From: Paenibacillus curdlanolyticus YK9
Lineage (GTDB): Bacteria; Bacillota; Bacilli; Paenibacillales; Paenibacillaceae
Assembly (NCBI RefSeq): GCF_000179615.1
Contig: NZ_AEDD01000009.1
Location: 124,001-188,000 of the forward strand
Length of the DNA stretch: 64,000 nucleotides
Direction of reading: 5' to 3'
Part shown: piece by piece, positions 34,540 through 43,633 of the stretch
Layout: each line of letters begins with the position of its first letter
Position numbering within the stretch: position 1 is the first letter of the stretch
Program-made: the position numbers and the translations under genes
The notes under the pieces: model-generated
What the model saw: the letters and a program-made list of their open reading frames with translations, nothing else
Told to the model about the DNA's origin: nothing
Databases searched by the model: none

Positions 34540-35396
34540 ACGCTAAGTCCGTGTGCCTTCTTGGCTGCTTTGAGCGTGTTCTGCATAAGCATCGTAATCG
34601 TCATCGGACCGACTCCGCCCGGCACTGGCGTAATAGCGCCTGCTGTCTCCAAGCAATCTTCGTAATGAACATCGCCGACAAGCTTGCCATCTGGCAGGCG
34701 GTTAATGCCTACGTCAATTACGACTGCGCCTGGTTTAATATAAGAACGATCGATCGCATTCGGTTTGCCGATTGCTGCTACGACGATATCCGCTTGGGAT
34801 GCGATCTCCTTCAAGTTTGCAGTACGGGAATGGCAAATCGAAACCGTCGCGTTCTCGCGAAGAAGCAGCATCGCAACCGGTTTGCCGACGATATTGCTGC
34901 GGCCGATAATAACGGCATGCTTGCCTGAAATTTCCGTACCCGAGCGCTTGATTAACTCGATAACGCCAGCTGGCGTACATGGCAGCAGGCTGTCATCGCC
35001 GATGACCAAGTTGCCTACGCTCTCAGGATGGAAGCCGTCGACATCTTTATCTACGCGAATCGCATCGATAACCGCTTTTTCATTGATGTGCTTCGGCAGT
35101 GGAAGCTGTACAAGAATACCGTTAATCGACGCTTGGTTGTTCAGCTTGTCGATAAGCGCCAATAGCTGCTGTTCTGTCGTATCAGCGCCTAGACGATGAA
35201 CCTCCGAATAGAAACCAAGCTGCTGGCATGCCTTTTCTTTGCTGCCCACATATACTTTCGAAGCAGGGTCTTCTCCAACAAGCACGACTGCAAGCCCAGG
35301 CACAATGCCTTGCTGCTGCAGCTTCGCTGCTTCAACCTTTACTTCCTCGCGGATCGTATCCGAAATCAGCTTTCCGTTGATCACTTGTGCTCCCAT
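34536..35396 (-). CDS. folD: Bifunctional methylene-tetrahydrofolate dehydrogenase/cyclohydrolase
   Basis: A 286-residue enzyme of one-carbon metabolism interconverting 5,10-methylene- and 10-formyl-tetrahydrofolate with NADP. Family signatures: EDPASKVYVGSKEKACQQLG with the catalytic Lys, and VIGRSNIVGKPVAMLLL (about residues 162-178), with PGGVGPMTITMLM near the end. AAAGGAGC precedes the ATG. It starts 20 bp after nusB and leads into xseA. Confidence 0.96.
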   Translation of the reverse strand: MGAQVINGKLISDTIREEVKVEAAKLQQQGIVPGLAVVLVGEDPASKVYVGSKEKACQQLGFYSEVHRLGADTTEQQLLALIDKLNNQASINGILVQLPLPKHINEKAVIDAIRVDKDVDGFHPESVGNLVIGDDSLLPCTPAGVIELIKRSGTEISGKHAVIIGRSNIVGKPVAMLLLRENATVSICHSRTANLKEIASQADIVVAAIGKPNAIDRSYIKPGAVVIDVGINRLPDGKLVGDVHYEDCLETAGAITPVPGGVGPMTITMLMQNTLKAAKKAHGLSV

Positions 35397-35416
35397 GTCC
35401 GTATCGCTCCTTTATT

Positions 35417-35887
35417 CTATTCGTCAACCCGTGGTTGGGCATCTGCATTGGACTCTTTAAGCGTACTGATCAGCTTGCCTAATACGCCATTTACAAACTT
35501 GCCGGATTCATCCGTGCCAAAATGCTTCGCAAGCTCAATCGCTTCATTGATAGCCGCTTTAGGCGGAACATCATCGCGAAACAGGATTTCATAGGCTGCA
35601 AGGCGAAGAATTTGCCGATCTACCCGCGACAGCCTGTCCACTTGCCAGCCCGTCAAATATTGCTGCAGCATTTGGTCAATTGCTGTTTTCCGTTCAATCA
35701 CGCCAAAAACAAGCCCGCGTGTGAAAGCATTAACCTTCGCCGCTTCTGCAGGATGCGCGCCGATCTCGTTGTCCTGCTGACGAGCTTCCTCCATCAGCAT
35801 GTCCACCGCTTCTTCGGCCGTTACTTCGTTCATTTCCATCTGGTACAAGCTCTGTACTGCAATTTCCCGTGCTAGTCTCCGTTTCAT
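35417..35887 (-). CDS. nusB: Transcription antitermination factor NusB
   Basis: A 156-residue all-helical protein that with NusE binds boxA RNA in rRNA antitermination. N-terminal RRLAREIAVQSLYQMEMNEV and C-terminal RQILRLAAYEILFRDDVPPKAAINEAIELAKHFG (conserved blocks) identify it. The tail (ESNADAQPRVDE) is acidic. GGGAGG precedes the ATG. First gene of the nusB-folD-xse-ispA-dxs-tlyA run. Confidence 0.95.
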   Translation of the reverse strand: MKRRLAREIAVQSLYQMEMNEVTAEEAVDMLMEEARQQDNEIGAHPAEAAKVNAFTRGLVFGVIERKTAIDQMLQQYLTGWQVDRLSRVDRQILRLAAYEILFRDDVPPKAAINEAIELAKHFGTDESGKFVNGVLGKLISTLKESNADAQPRVDE

Positions 35888-35971
35888 GGGGCCTCCCTAA
35901 CCTTCCGTCATAAACAAGAAAAACGTCTGCCGACGTTCTTTCTTTGTGCGAACGATCCTACCTATAAACAT

Positions 35972-36041
35972 AAAAAAACTATGATCTCCTCCCTGCTCCA
36001 AAGCAGCGGCGCATCGGCCGGCTTCCGGAGTACGGAGGAGA
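35972..36041 (-). terminator. Terminator region after the DUF2273 gene
   Basis: Minus strand TCTCCTCC/GGAGGAGA (36034-36041 and 35985-35992) closes a large GC-rich hairpin and is followed by ATCATAG and seven T residues. A second small hairpin, AACGTC/GACGTT (35922-35937) followed by TTTTTCTT, lies further on before nusB. Together they probably separate the Asp23 module from nusB. Confidence 0.6.
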
Positions 36042-36049
36042 CCACAGGA

Positions 36050-36289
36050 TTACCGGAACGGGCGTTGACGGCCAATCCATCGTTCTATCCACTCTGCTGC
36101 ACGACTGAACGACAGCAGCGATCCTTCACCCGTTTCCAAACGTTTGCCTATCGCATATCCGACACAAATTAAAAAGGCGAATACGAGCATGTCCCAAAAA
36201 CCGACGATCAAATAAATAAGCCCTAGGACGAAACCTGCGACGGCACCGGCAATTCTTCCCGGATACGCGCTGAGCCATTGCTTCCACAT
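36050..36289 (-). CDS. DUF2273 small membrane protein
   Basis: A 79-residue protein with two membrane segments (residues about 13-30, GAVAGFVLGLIYLIVGF, and 33-47, LVFAFLICVGYAIGK), then a basic/aromatic tail. DUF2273 proteins are regular partners of AmaP and Asp23. It starts 15 bp after amaP with AGAGGTGGG upstream. Function unknown, probably part of the same membrane complex. Confidence 0.82.
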   Translation of the reverse strand: MWKQWLSAYPGRIAGAVAGFVLGLIYLIVGFWDMLVFAFLICVGYAIGKRLETGEGSLLSFSRAAEWIERWIGRQRPFR

Positions 36290-36304
36290 CAGGTCAGCCC
36301 ACCT

Positions 36305-36865
36305 CTATTCCACGCGGCTTTTGAATGCAGGCGCTTGTACCACATTCGCGACGAATACCGATACTCCAGCAACGGGAATACCTGTAATTTCCTCAACATG
36401 CCCTTTGACAGAGCGTTGGATTTCTTCCGTTAACGCTGGTATCGAAGTATCGCCTTCAACTACCGTGCGAATGACGATATCGAGCCCTGCGTCCGTGACG
36501 CGAATGCGTGCACGCAAGTCCTTTAGCCCGCGATGACGCGACGCTGCCTTAAGCGCGAGATTTTCAACCGTTTCCATGGAAATGCGAACATCTCCAAATT
36601 CGTTGCGCTGATCGATCGACGGCGTCGAACCGTTGCTGCGCTTAACTGAAACATAGAACAGGCGAAGGCTAATTAAGAACAAAACAACGCCGACTGTCGT
36701 CGCCGTAATTTGAACCCATTGTTCATCGCCGTACAGATTCCGAATGCTGTCGACAACCGTGTCCTCCGGAATCCATCGCACGCCAACACAAAACAGGCCA
36801 ATCGATGCGGCGCCGATTGCAATGCTGTATAGGAATAGCAATAGCTTGTCCACTACTCTGACCAA
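36305..36865 (-). CDS. amaP: Alkaline shock response membrane anchor protein AmaP
   Basis: A 186-residue protein with two N-terminal membrane helices (about residues 6-28 and 50-70) and a cytoplasmic domain (about 90-185) that itself resembles Asp23. AmaP tethers Asp23 to the membrane. An ATG exists at 36886, but the clear GGAGGAGG lies inside that frame and points to the TTG at 36865, giving MVRVVDKLLLFLYSIAI. The gene follows asp23 after a stem-loop that could lower its expression. Confidence 0.85.
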   Translation of the reverse strand: MVRVVDKLLLFLYSIAIGAASIGLFCVGVRWIPEDTVVDSIRNLYGDEQWVQITATTVGVVLFLISLRLFYVSVKRSNGSTPSIDQRNEFGDVRISMETVENLALKAASRHRGLKDLRARIRVTDAGLDIVIRTVVEGDTSIPALTEEIQRSVKGHVEEITGIPVAGVSVFVANVVQAPAFKSRVE

Positions 36866-36895
36866 CGTATAGGCCTCCTCCGGCATGACGGAATG

Positions 36896-36941
36896 AAAAC
36901 CCCCTAGCGCAGAGCGGCATGCCCGATCACGAGGGGGTTTT
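36896..36941 (-). terminator. Hairpin between asp23 and amaP, possible attenuating terminator
   Basis: Minus strand AAAACCCCCT/AGGGGGTTTT (36932-36941 and 36896-36905), 10-bp perfect stem, 26-nt loop, ending in TTTTC about 30 bp before the amaP start. It may reduce readthrough from the abundant asp23 message. Confidence 0.6.
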
Positions 36942-36980
36942 GAACGATCTTGCCTATCCGCGCACGCGCGGTTCGAACAA

Positions 36981-37388
36981 CTATTTCACCCGCTGGAATA
37001 TGTCTTCTTCGTCTGTTTTATCAGCTACCTTAAAGTGAACGTCGTGAATGTGTACATTCACTTCGACAACATGCAAGCCCGTCATTGTTTCAATCGACCG
37101 CTTAACGTTGCGTTGAATCTCGGATGCAATGTCTGGAATGCGGTTGCCGAACTCTACAATGATCGATACATCAACAGCTGCTTCTCGTTGGCCAACCTCT
37201 ACCTTAACGCCTTTGGAAAGATTTTTCCGTCCGAGCAGCTCAGCAATTCCGCCTGCAAAGCCGCCGCTCATGCCGGCTACGCCTTGAACTTCAACCGTCG
37301 CCAATCCGGCGATGACCTCAATGACTTCAGGCGCGATCTGAATACTGCCAATGTCCGTCCGCTCATAATCCGTTGCAATCGTACTCAT
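36981..37388 (-). CDS. yqhY: Asp23/Gls24 family envelope stress protein (YqhY)
   Basis: A 135-residue Asp23-fold protein (IAPEVIEVIAGLATVEVQGV... GNRIPDIASEIQRNVKRSIE ... VNVHIHDVHF). It has no membrane segment and is expected to be held at the membrane by AmaP. In B. subtilis yqhY lies next to accBC and is linked to control of acetyl-CoA carboxylase; the same adjacency holds here (accC ends 134 bp upstream). It has its own strong promoter. Confidence 0.9.
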   Translation of the reverse strand: MSTIATDYERTDIGSIQIAPEVIEVIAGLATVEVQGVAGMSGGFAGGIAELLGRKNLSKGVKVEVGQREAAVDVSIIVEFGNRIPDIASEIQRNVKRSIETMTGLHVVEVNVHIHDVHFKVADKTDEEDIFQRVK

Positions 37389-37467
37389 GATTCATCTGCA
37401 CCTCCCTAAAAGTCGAGCGCATCTCCGAGCTTCTGAGCCGGAGGCTTATCCGCTTCTAATCTCTATA

Positions 37468-37496
37468 CTATAACATCAGGCCAGTTTTATGACAAA
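37468..37496 (-). promoter_or_regulatory. Sigma-A promoter of the Asp23-AmaP module
   Basis: Minus strand TTGTCA (37491-37496), 17-bp spacer, TATAGT (37468-37473); start codon about 80 bp downstream. Confidence 0.7.
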
Positions 37497-37521
37497 CCTT
37501 GGCCAATTCATTATCCGCGTC

Positions 37522-38895
37522 TTAAACCTCTTTGGCCGCAGCTTCCGGATGGTTCACGTCATACTCTTCTAGGAACTTGATGTCGAAGTCGCCGCTTATA
37601 AATTTAGGATGGCTGAGCAGCTTCAGATGGAAAGGAATCGTTGTCCGAATGCCCTCGATATCGAATTCGAGAAGCGCCCGCTTCATACGATTAATCGCTT
37701 CCTCGCGCGTTGCGCCCCATACGATCAGCTTAGCAATCATGGAATCATAATGCGGCGAGATCGTATAGCCAGGATACGCAGCCGAATCGACGCGAACGCC
37801 CAGGCCGCCTGGCGGCAAATAAAACTGTATTTGGCCAGGAGACGGCATAAAGTTGCGATCAGGATCCTCAGCGTTAATCCGGCATTCGATGGCCCAGCCG
37901 TTCACACGGATATCCTCTTGTCCGAAGGAAAGCGGATTCCCCTCTGCAACCGAAATCATCTCGCGAATCAAATCTACGCCGGTAATGAGCTCCGTAACCG
38001 GATGCTCAACCTGAATCCGCGTGTTCATCTCCATGAAGTAGAAGTTGCCATCTGGACCGAGCAAAAACTCGAGCGTACCCGCGCCGGAATATTCAACCGC
38101 AAGCGCTGCGCGAACAGCCGCTTGTCCCATTTTCTCGCGAATCACAGGATCAAGCACCGGGCATGGCGCTTCTTCTACCAGCTTCTGGCGGCGGCGCTGA
38201 ACCGAGCAGTCGCGTTCGAACAAATGAACGGCATTGCCATGCTTGTCCGCCATAATTTGAATCTCGACGTGCTTCATGCCTGTCAAGTATTTCTCTAGAT
38301 AAACGCCCGCATTGCCAAATGCCTTTTGCGCTTCCTGCTGTGCGGTCGTAATTTGCGAAATGAGCGATTCTTCGTTGTCTGCGATCCGGATGCCTTTACC
38401 GCCGCCGCCCGCTGTTGCTTTAATAATGACCGGATAGCCAATCTCGCGTGCGATGCGGATGGCATCATCCATGTCTTCGATAAGCCCGTCTGAGCCTGGA
38501 ATGACAGGAACATTCGCGTCCTTCATTGTTTGTTTTGCAACGGCCTTGTCCCCCATCTTGCTAATTGCAGTTGGCGAAGGACCGATAAACGTAACATTGC
38601 AGGATTCGCAAATTTCGGCGAAGTCTGCATTTTCTGCCAAGAAGCCGTAGCCAGGGTGAATGGCATCACAGCCCGTCAATGTTGCTACGCTCATAATATT
38701 CGTCAGGTTCAAATAACTGTCCTTGGACGGTGTCGGCCCGATGCAATACGCCTCGTCCGCAAGTCGAACATGCAGGGAATCGCGATCTGCCTCGGAATAA
38801 ACAGCGACTGTCGAGATACCTTGCTCGCGGCAGGCGCGAATAATTCGAACAGCGATCTCGCCACGATTGGCGATTAATATTTTATGAAATTTCAA
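37522..38895 (-). CDS. accC: Biotin carboxylase subunit of acetyl-CoA carboxylase
   Basis: A 457-residue ATP-grasp enzyme carboxylating the biotin on AccB. N-terminal [19 protein letters not shown], glycine-rich [14 protein letters not shown] (about residues 157-170), catalytic [14 protein letters not shown] and the C-terminal carboxylase block are present. The start is a TTG at 38895 with AAAGGGG upstream. Second gene of accB-accC, the committed step of fatty acid synthesis. Located beside the yqhY module. Confidence 0.96.
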   Translation of the reverse strand: MKFHKILIANRGEIAVRIIRACREQGISTVAVYSEADRDSLHVRLADEAYCIGPTPSKDSYLNLTNIMSVATLTGCDAIHPGYGFLAENADFAEICESCNVTFIGPSPTAISKMGDKAVAKQTMKDANVPVIPGSDGLIEDMDDAIRIAREIGYPVIIKATAGGGGKGIRIADNEESLISQITTAQQEAQKAFGNAGVYLEKYLTGMKHVEIQIMADKHGNAVHLFERDCSVQRRRQKLVEEAPCPVLDPVIREKMGQAAVRAALAVEYSGAGTLEFLLGPDGNFYFMEMNTRIQVEHPVTELITGVDLIREMISVAEGNPLSFGQEDIRVNGWAIECRINAEDPDRNFMPSPGQIQFYLPPGGLGVRVDSAAYPGYTISPHYDSMIAKLIVWGATREEAINRMKRALLEFDIEGIRTTIPFHLKLLSHPKFISGDFDIKFLEEYDVNHPEAAAKEV

Positions 38896-38948
38896 TTGGA
38901 AACCCCTTTCAGCAGCAATATGGAAAATGAGCCGTCAAAAGGACTCTC

Positions 38949-39452
38949 TTACTCCGGCTTAACGAGGAACAGCGGTTGTCCGAATTCCACCAGTTGTCCG
39001 TTCTCAACAAGCACTTCTACGATTTCTCCGCGAACTTCCGCTTCGATCTCGTTCATCAGCTTCATCGCTTCCAAGATACAAACGACCGTTTTATCCGTAA
39101 CGCGCGCGCCCTTCTGAACGAAAGCAGCCGCATCTGGAGATGGCGACGAGTAGAACGTGCCCACCATCGGGGAAACGATTTTGTGCAGAGAAGCATCGAT
39201 TGCCGGAGCTGCTGGCGCTTCCGCTTGTGCCGGAGCAGCGGCTGCCGGTGCTTGTACTGAAGCCGGTGCAGCAACTGGAGCTGCAGCATATACTGGCGCG
39301 ATTGGCGCAGCGGAGGTTTGTACGTTTACGATTTCGGTTTTGCCTGGTTTGCGGATCAAAAGGCGAGTGCCTTCGTTCTCGATTTCCACCTCATGGACAG
39401 AGGTTTGGTCGACTAATTTAATCAGTTCTTTTATCTCGTTCAGTTTGAACAT
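38949..39452 (-). CDS. accB: Biotin carboxyl carrier protein
   Basis: A 167-residue carrier. The N-terminal segment ([16 protein letters not shown]) is followed by an Ala/Pro-rich linker (about residues 48-82) and the biotinyl domain, with biotin Lys in the EAMKLMNEI motif (about residue 132). AAGGAGTG precedes the ATG. It is followed 53 bp later by accC. An extended -10 promoter lies about 110 bp upstream. Confidence 0.96.
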   Translation of the reverse strand: MFKLNEIKELIKLVDQTSVHEVEIENEGTRLLIRKPGKTEIVNVQTSAAPIAPVYAAAPVAAPASVQAPAAAAPAQAEAPAAPAIDASLHKIVSPMVGTFYSSPSPDAAAFVQKGARVTDKTVVCILEAMKLMNEIEAEVRGEIVEVLVENGQLVEFGQPLFLVKPE

Positions 39453-39558
39453 CCGAATGATTCACTCCTTCATCATGTAACGAAGCTTGTCCGCTTCGTA
39501 GTCGCGGCATACCAGCCCGCGCAGGGGAAGAATACCAATTGTTACCCATAACGTAAGT

Positions 39559-39569
39559 ATTATAGCATA
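39559..39569 (-). promoter_or_regulatory. Extended -10 promoter of accBC
   Basis: Minus strand TATGCTATAAT (TGn plus TATAAT at 39559-39564). The -35 is weak (TGTTTG at 17 bp). The same 11-mer occurs before lysC. Confidence 0.6.
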
Positions 39570-39638
39570 AACAATTCCGAACAAACATAGTTTTTATACG
39601 CCCTATAGCTTCAGGCACCTAATCGCCCCCCAGCACAA

Positions 39639-39678
39639 AGAGCCCGCCAGATCGGGTTTTCCCGGCCTGACGAGCTCT
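39639..39678 (-). terminator. Probable terminator after spoIIIAH
   Basis: A long interrupted stem (minus strand AGAGC.CG.CAG..CGGG, AAAA loop, CCCG..CTG.CG.GCTCT) begins 32 bp after the spoIIIAH stop. The following TTGTGCT is only weakly T-rich. Confidence 0.5.
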
Positions 39679-39710
39679 AGCGGCTATGCTATTACTTAGC
39701 CTATCAACGC

Positions 39711-40493
39711 TTAACTTACGTATTGAACGGTAACGCGGTCAGGCGTAACATCCAGCGACTTCGTTACCATGTCCACGATTTCGGCTGCCTTGCTGCGCTC
39801 CAGGTTCTCGCTTTGCACAACAACCTTGTAGCGGTCTTGCTGCGTGTCGACGACAGCCATCGGATAGAGCTGGCTCAATTCCTCTTCCAGCGCCGTAATT
39901 TTATCCATTTTTTCCTCGAGCAGATCCAGCTTCGTCGTTGCTTCCTTCGCATCATCGCCGCTTGCATCCTTCGTATTGCTAATGACATTCATCAGTTGGT
40001 CTTGTTCCTTCTGGAACGTTTCTTGCTGTTTGTACTTCACCTCGTTAAAAATGCTGTTCACCGATGCCGTTACGCCTTGCGTCTCCAATTGATCGAGCAC
40101 TTGCTTGTCTTGATCGCTTACCTCATCGACCGCTGCCGCCGTCTCTTTGCCATCTTCACTTGCGGCAGCTTTATCGCCGTCGCCAGCAGCTTTATCGCCC
40201 TTATCGCTTGCGTCCGTTCCCGTTGGATCAGTCGCGCCTGTCGCTTCCGCTTCCGAGCTGCCGCTTACTTCCGCTTGATCGCCTTCGACTTCGTTCACGA
40301 CGATTGCGTCATCTTTGCCGCCCGCTGTCGCTTCGGTTATATTTTGCCCGGCTGTCTTATCTGTCTGCGCATTCTCTGATACGAGGTTGTTGGACGGCGA
40401 ATTCAGATCCTCCGTGAACAAATAATACGCCGACAAGATGACCATCAAGCTGAGCATCGATACGAGCCAAATCGTTTGTCTTTTCGTGTTCAT
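39711..40493 (-). CDS. spoIIIAH: Stage III sporulation protein AH
   Basis: A 260-residue mother-cell membrane protein that meets forespore SpoIIQ across the intermembrane space, forming part of the feeding-tube channel. Membrane anchor at residues 8-26. Residues about 35-130 form a long acidic Ala/Gly/Asp/Glu linker (for example KGDKAAGDGDKAAAS). The C-terminal domain (about 130-260) is a YscJ/FliF-like ring-building module ending VTVQYVS. The linker makes the protein longer than B. subtilis SpoIIIAH (218). GAGGAGGG precedes the ATG. Last gene of spoIIIA. Confidence 0.93.
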   Translation of the reverse strand: MNTKRQTIWLVSMLSLMVILSAYYLFTEDLNSPSNNLVSENAQTDKTAGQNITEATAGGKDDAIVVNEVEGDQAEVSGSSEAEATGATDPTGTDASDKGDKAAGDGDKAAASEDGKETAAAVDEVSDQDKQVLDQLETQGVTASVNSIFNEVKYKQQETFQKEQDQLMNVISNTKDASGDDAKEATTKLDLLEEKMDKITALEEELSQLYPMAVVDTQQDRYKVVVQSENLERSKAAEIVDMVTKSLDVTPDRVTVQYVS

Positions 40494-40550
40494 TGTTGAA
40501 CACCCTCCTCTTCCTACTCTTAAAATGGTTGTATGAAACGTCCGCCTTGG

Positions 40551-41180
40551 CTATTGCTGCTTACGCGGAGCGATGGAGATACGGTTAATCGGAACATTAA
40601 TGCCTTTCTCGACAGCATCAAGAATGAGCCGCTTGACTACAGGGTTTTCCGAGCCTTTGGCGACGATCAGAATGCCGCTGATGCGCGGTTTGATTTTTTT
40701 GGTAATGATCGGCGTCTGATCGCCCGATACTTCGTACAGCACGACTTTTCCGTTCTCGGTCATCGTCGTCAGATGTCGTTTGCCGCCGTTTCGGTCGGAC
40801 TCGTCGTTCACCTGCTGCGACTTGTTAGTTTCCTGTGCGTAAATGACCTCCTCGGTCGAATCGACCGTAACGAGAACATCAACCGTGCCGACGCCAACGA
40901 TTTTCTCCAATATATCTTTCAACCGGCTCTCGATCGGCTGCTCGATCATCGTAAATGGCGAGTCGCTTCCGTGATTCGCCAATGCCGGTACATCCCCTGG
41001 AGGCGGATCAGTCGATTGCGCGGTAGGCGCGACCCGGTTGAACGTCACATAGGAGTTCACGAGCATCAATACGGCGCCGAGCCCTCCGATTAGCAACAGC
41101 CAGCGTAAAGTGCGAACGCGCTTAGGTCCGCCCGCTCCGCCGCCGATTGCCGATTCCAGGCCGTCGAGCCATTTGGCCAC
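40551..41180 (-). CDS. spoIIIAG: Stage III sporulation protein AG
   Basis: A 209-residue protein with one membrane helix (residues about 25-46, LRWLLLIGGLGAVLMLVNSYV) and a C-terminal ring-building domain (MIEQPIESRLKDILEKIVGVG...VDSTEEVIYA). SpoIIIAG makes a large ring in the mother-cell/forespore channel. The start is a GTG with GAAGGGGG upstream. Length is close to B. subtilis (229). Confidence 0.93.
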   Translation of the reverse strand: MAKWLDGLESAIGGGAGGPKRVRTLRWLLLIGGLGAVLMLVNSYVTFNRVAPTAQSTDPPPGDVPALANHGSDSPFTMIEQPIESRLKDILEKIVGVGTVDVLVTVDSTEEVIYAQETNKSQQVNDESDRNGGKRHLTTMTENGKVVLYEVSGDQTPIITKKIKPRISGILIVAKGSENPVVKRLILDAVEKGINVPINRISIAPRKQQ

Positions 41181-41205
41181 CGATAATCCCCCTTCCAGGT
41201 CATCC

Positions 41206-41922
41206 TTAACGATTCATGCGAACTTCGATTTGACTCGGAGACACGCCCCAGCCTTGACGCAGCACATCCGAAACCGCGGCTCGCCATTCCGGCTTGACCG
41301 GATCCTGCTCCACTTCCGATTGCTGCTTGCCTGCATCAGTCGTAGCTCCAATGCTTTCCATGTCCGTGCTGACTGCGATGTCAACAGGCTGAACCGGTTT
41401 AACCTCGTCGCCAGACCGTTTCTCTTCGCTATCCGGCTGCGGCGCTTCTGTTCTCTCTTCCGCAGCTTGCGGCGTCGACGAGAGCGTTACGATCACTTGC
41501 TCGATGCCATCTTCGCCGCTGGCGAGCTTTACGTTTGCAAGCGTGCCTTCAATCCCAAGCTTCTTGTCGATCTGCTTGCTCATTGCCGCGGCTAGCTGCC
41601 GTTCAGCGAGCGCTGCCGCTTGTCGCTGCCGATCCGTTTGCAACTGCTCGGCGTCCTTCGTAATTTGCTGCAGCGTAGGCATCTCGACGGAGCGGCTGGC
41701 GCTTGCCCGCTCCCAAGCTGTCATGCCGTCCTCGACCCGCTGGTTGAAATCGCCCTGGAACAACCGAATGAGCGGCGACAAGATCGTAATCAGAACGATC
41801 AACCCTACGACTAATCGGGCATAACGCTGCATGGCTTTGTTCGGAAGCAGCAGATCGACGATCGCAGCAAGCAGAATGACGGTAATAATGTCTTTGAGCC
41901 AGCCGCTTAGCCATTCCAGCAT
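41206..41922 (-). CDS. spoIIIAF: Stage III sporulation protein AF
   Basis: A 238-residue protein: two membrane helices near the N-terminus (residues about 10-25 and 35-51, LVVGLIVLITILSPLI), a helical stretch rich in Gln/Ala (about 80-115), then a ring-building-like domain and an extended acidic segment before PSQIEVRMNR. Part of the spoIIIA channel. Assigned by operon position and topology; it is somewhat longer than B. subtilis SpoIIIAF (206). Confidence 0.92.
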   Translation of the reverse strand: MLEWLSGWLKDIITVILLAAIVDLLLPNKAMQRYARLVVGLIVLITILSPLIRLFQGDFNQRVEDGMTAWERASASRSVEMPTLQQITKDAEQLQTDRQRQAAALAERQLAAAMSKQIDKKLGIEGTLANVKLASGEDGIEQVIVTLSSTPQAAEERTEAPQPDSEEKRSGDEVKPVQPVDIAVSTDMESIGATTDAGKQQSEVEQDPVKPEWRAAVSDVLRQGWGVSPSQIEVRMNR

Positions 41923-41955
41923 AGGAGCCCCTCCGCAACAAAATTGTTCAGTTCC

Positions 41956-43209
41956 TCATCGCATCATAATGGCCGCATTCCCTGCTGTTAAGATGACGGT
42001 CACAGCCAAGAAGAACATTAAGGCAACAGCCGCCAGCGCAGCGAATACATAGATCATCGTCTTGCCGATCGTCTGCAAGCAGGTGACGATCGGACTTTCG
42101 CCGAGCGGCTGCATGACAGCTGCCGTAACGTTGTAGATGAGGGCAAGCGTCAAAATTTTGAGCGCAGGGAATGCACAGAGAAAGAGAAGAATGACCACCC
42201 CTGCAATGCCAACGGCATTTTTCACGAGCAATGAAGCCGAGATTACCGTATCCGATGCGTCGGAAAACATTTTGCCAACGACGGGAACGAAATTGCCTGC
42301 GACGAATTTGGCCGTACGAAGTGTGACCCCGTCTGCCATGGCGCCGGTTGCGCCCTGCACCGATATGACGCCAAGAAAGAGGCTGACCAATACGCCGAGC
42401 GTGCCGATGCCGATGTTCCGGAGCAGGTTGGCAAGCTGCGTGACCTTGAACTTATCGGTGATGGCGCTGGCGATATGAAGCACCGCAGAGAAGAACAAAA
42501 GCGGAAAAACGACCGTGTAGATAAGCGTGCCTACTGCATGGATCATGAAGACGATCACGGGATGAAGCACCGACACGGTAGCGATGCTGCCGACAGACGC
42601 GAGCAGCGTAAGCAGCAGCGGCACCATGGCCATCATGAACTGAATCATGCCGCCAATCGCGTCCTTCGCGAATCCGATCGCGACGTTAAAGCTGTTGACT
42701 GCGATGACGATCAATACCATATACGAGATGGCATAGGCGACTTTGCTGACCGCGTTGCGCTCGAATGCATTTTGCAGCGTCTCCAGAATGGAGCTGAACA
42801 CGGACAGCAGCACGATGGTGACAAGCAGCTTGCCGTTATAAAGCACTTCGTGCATCATAAACCGGAGCAGCCCGGTTACGACTGTCGACAGCTTCAATCC
42901 TTCGCCGCCGGGCATGATCATCTCTGCGAAGCTGGGTAGATCATGATCGGGGAAATAGCCGCCATATTCGCTCACCAGCGCGCCCCAATATTTTTCAATC
43001 GGATCGGTATCCAGCCCGTTCGCCTGCTCGCCGGCCAACTGATCGGATAATCCGTTATCAGCTGGCTGCGCGCTCGTTGCATTAGGCTCAGCAGCAGCCG
43101 CATGGCCGGGAGAGGCCGCGCCTAGAAGGATGAATAGGCTGATGAAGAGAAGGGCCAACCATCGCTTCAGCTCCATGGCGGAGTCGTTCGTCGTTAGCTG
43201 CAGCTTCAT
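41956..43209 (-). CDS. spoIIIAE: Stage III sporulation protein AE
   Basis: A 417-residue polytopic protein with an N-terminal signal-like segment (WLALLFISLFILLGAASPGHA) and about seven further membrane helices in the C-terminal three quarters. The conserved ELVKNAV-type region reads SASLLVKNAVGIAGVVILL. Likely the channel base of the SpoIIIA complex. GGAGGGTGA precedes the ATG. It follows spoIIIAD by 4 bp. Confidence 0.94.
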   Translation of the reverse strand: MKLQLTTNDSAMELKRWLALLFISLFILLGAASPGHAAAAEPNATSAQPADNGLSDQLAGEQANGLDTDPIEKYWGALVSEYGGYFPDHDLPSFAEMIMPGGEGLKLSTVVTGLLRFMMHEVLYNGKLLVTIVLLSVFSSILETLQNAFERNAVSKVAYAISYMVLIVIAVNSFNVAIGFAKDAIGGMIQFMMAMVPLLLTLLASVGSIATVSVLHPVIVFMIHAVGTLIYTVVFPLLFFSAVLHIASAITDKFKVTQLANLLRNIGIGTLGVLVSLFLGVISVQGATGAMADGVTLRTAKFVAGNFVPVVGKMFSDASDTVISASLLVKNAVGIAGVVILLFLCAFPALKILTLALIYNVTAAVMQPLGESPIVTCLQTIGKTMIYVFAALAAVALMFFLAVTVILTAGNAAIMMR

Positions 43210-43213
43210 CTCT

Positions 43214-43612
43214 TCACCCTCCAGGCGGCATTAGGCCGAGCACCGTCTCGACAATGACATGAATGATCGGCACCGCCATGACGAGGATCAAGACTTTGCC
43301 CGCGAACTCAATCTTAGAGGCAATCCCTTCTTGTCCAGCGTCCCTGACGATCTGGGCGCCGAACTCGGCGATGTAGGCGATGCCAATAATTTTGAGTATC
43401 GTCTTCAAATAGATGGACGGAATGCCTGTCTGTTCTGCAAGCTGCTCCAACATCGAGATGACAGCATCGATCCGGCCGATGACATACAAGAAGATGAACA
43501 GTCCCGTAAAAGCGGCGAGCAGGAATGCGAACATCGGCTTTTGTTCGCGGACGACAAGGATGAGTACCGTTGCGATTAGTCCGAGACCGACAATTTGAAT
43601 GATTTCCAACAT
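43214..43612 (-). CDS. spoIIIAD: Stage III sporulation protein AD
   Basis: A 132-residue membrane protein with four hydrophobic segments, beginning MLEIIQIVGLGLIATVLILV. The ATG at 43612 follows AAGGTGAGC and gives the family length (133 in B. subtilis); the ATG at 43633 has no site. Part of the SpoIIIA export-like complex; AC and AD are small paired membrane subunits. Confidence 0.94.
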   Translation of the reverse strand: MLEIIQIVGLGLIATVLILVVREQKPMFAFLLAAFTGLFIFLYVIGRIDAVISMLEQLAEQTGIPSIYLKTILKIIGIAYIAEFGAQIVRDAGQEGIASKIEFAGKVLILVMAVPIIHVIVETVLGLMPPGG

Positions 43613-43633
43613 GCTCACCTTCCTGCCTGGCAC

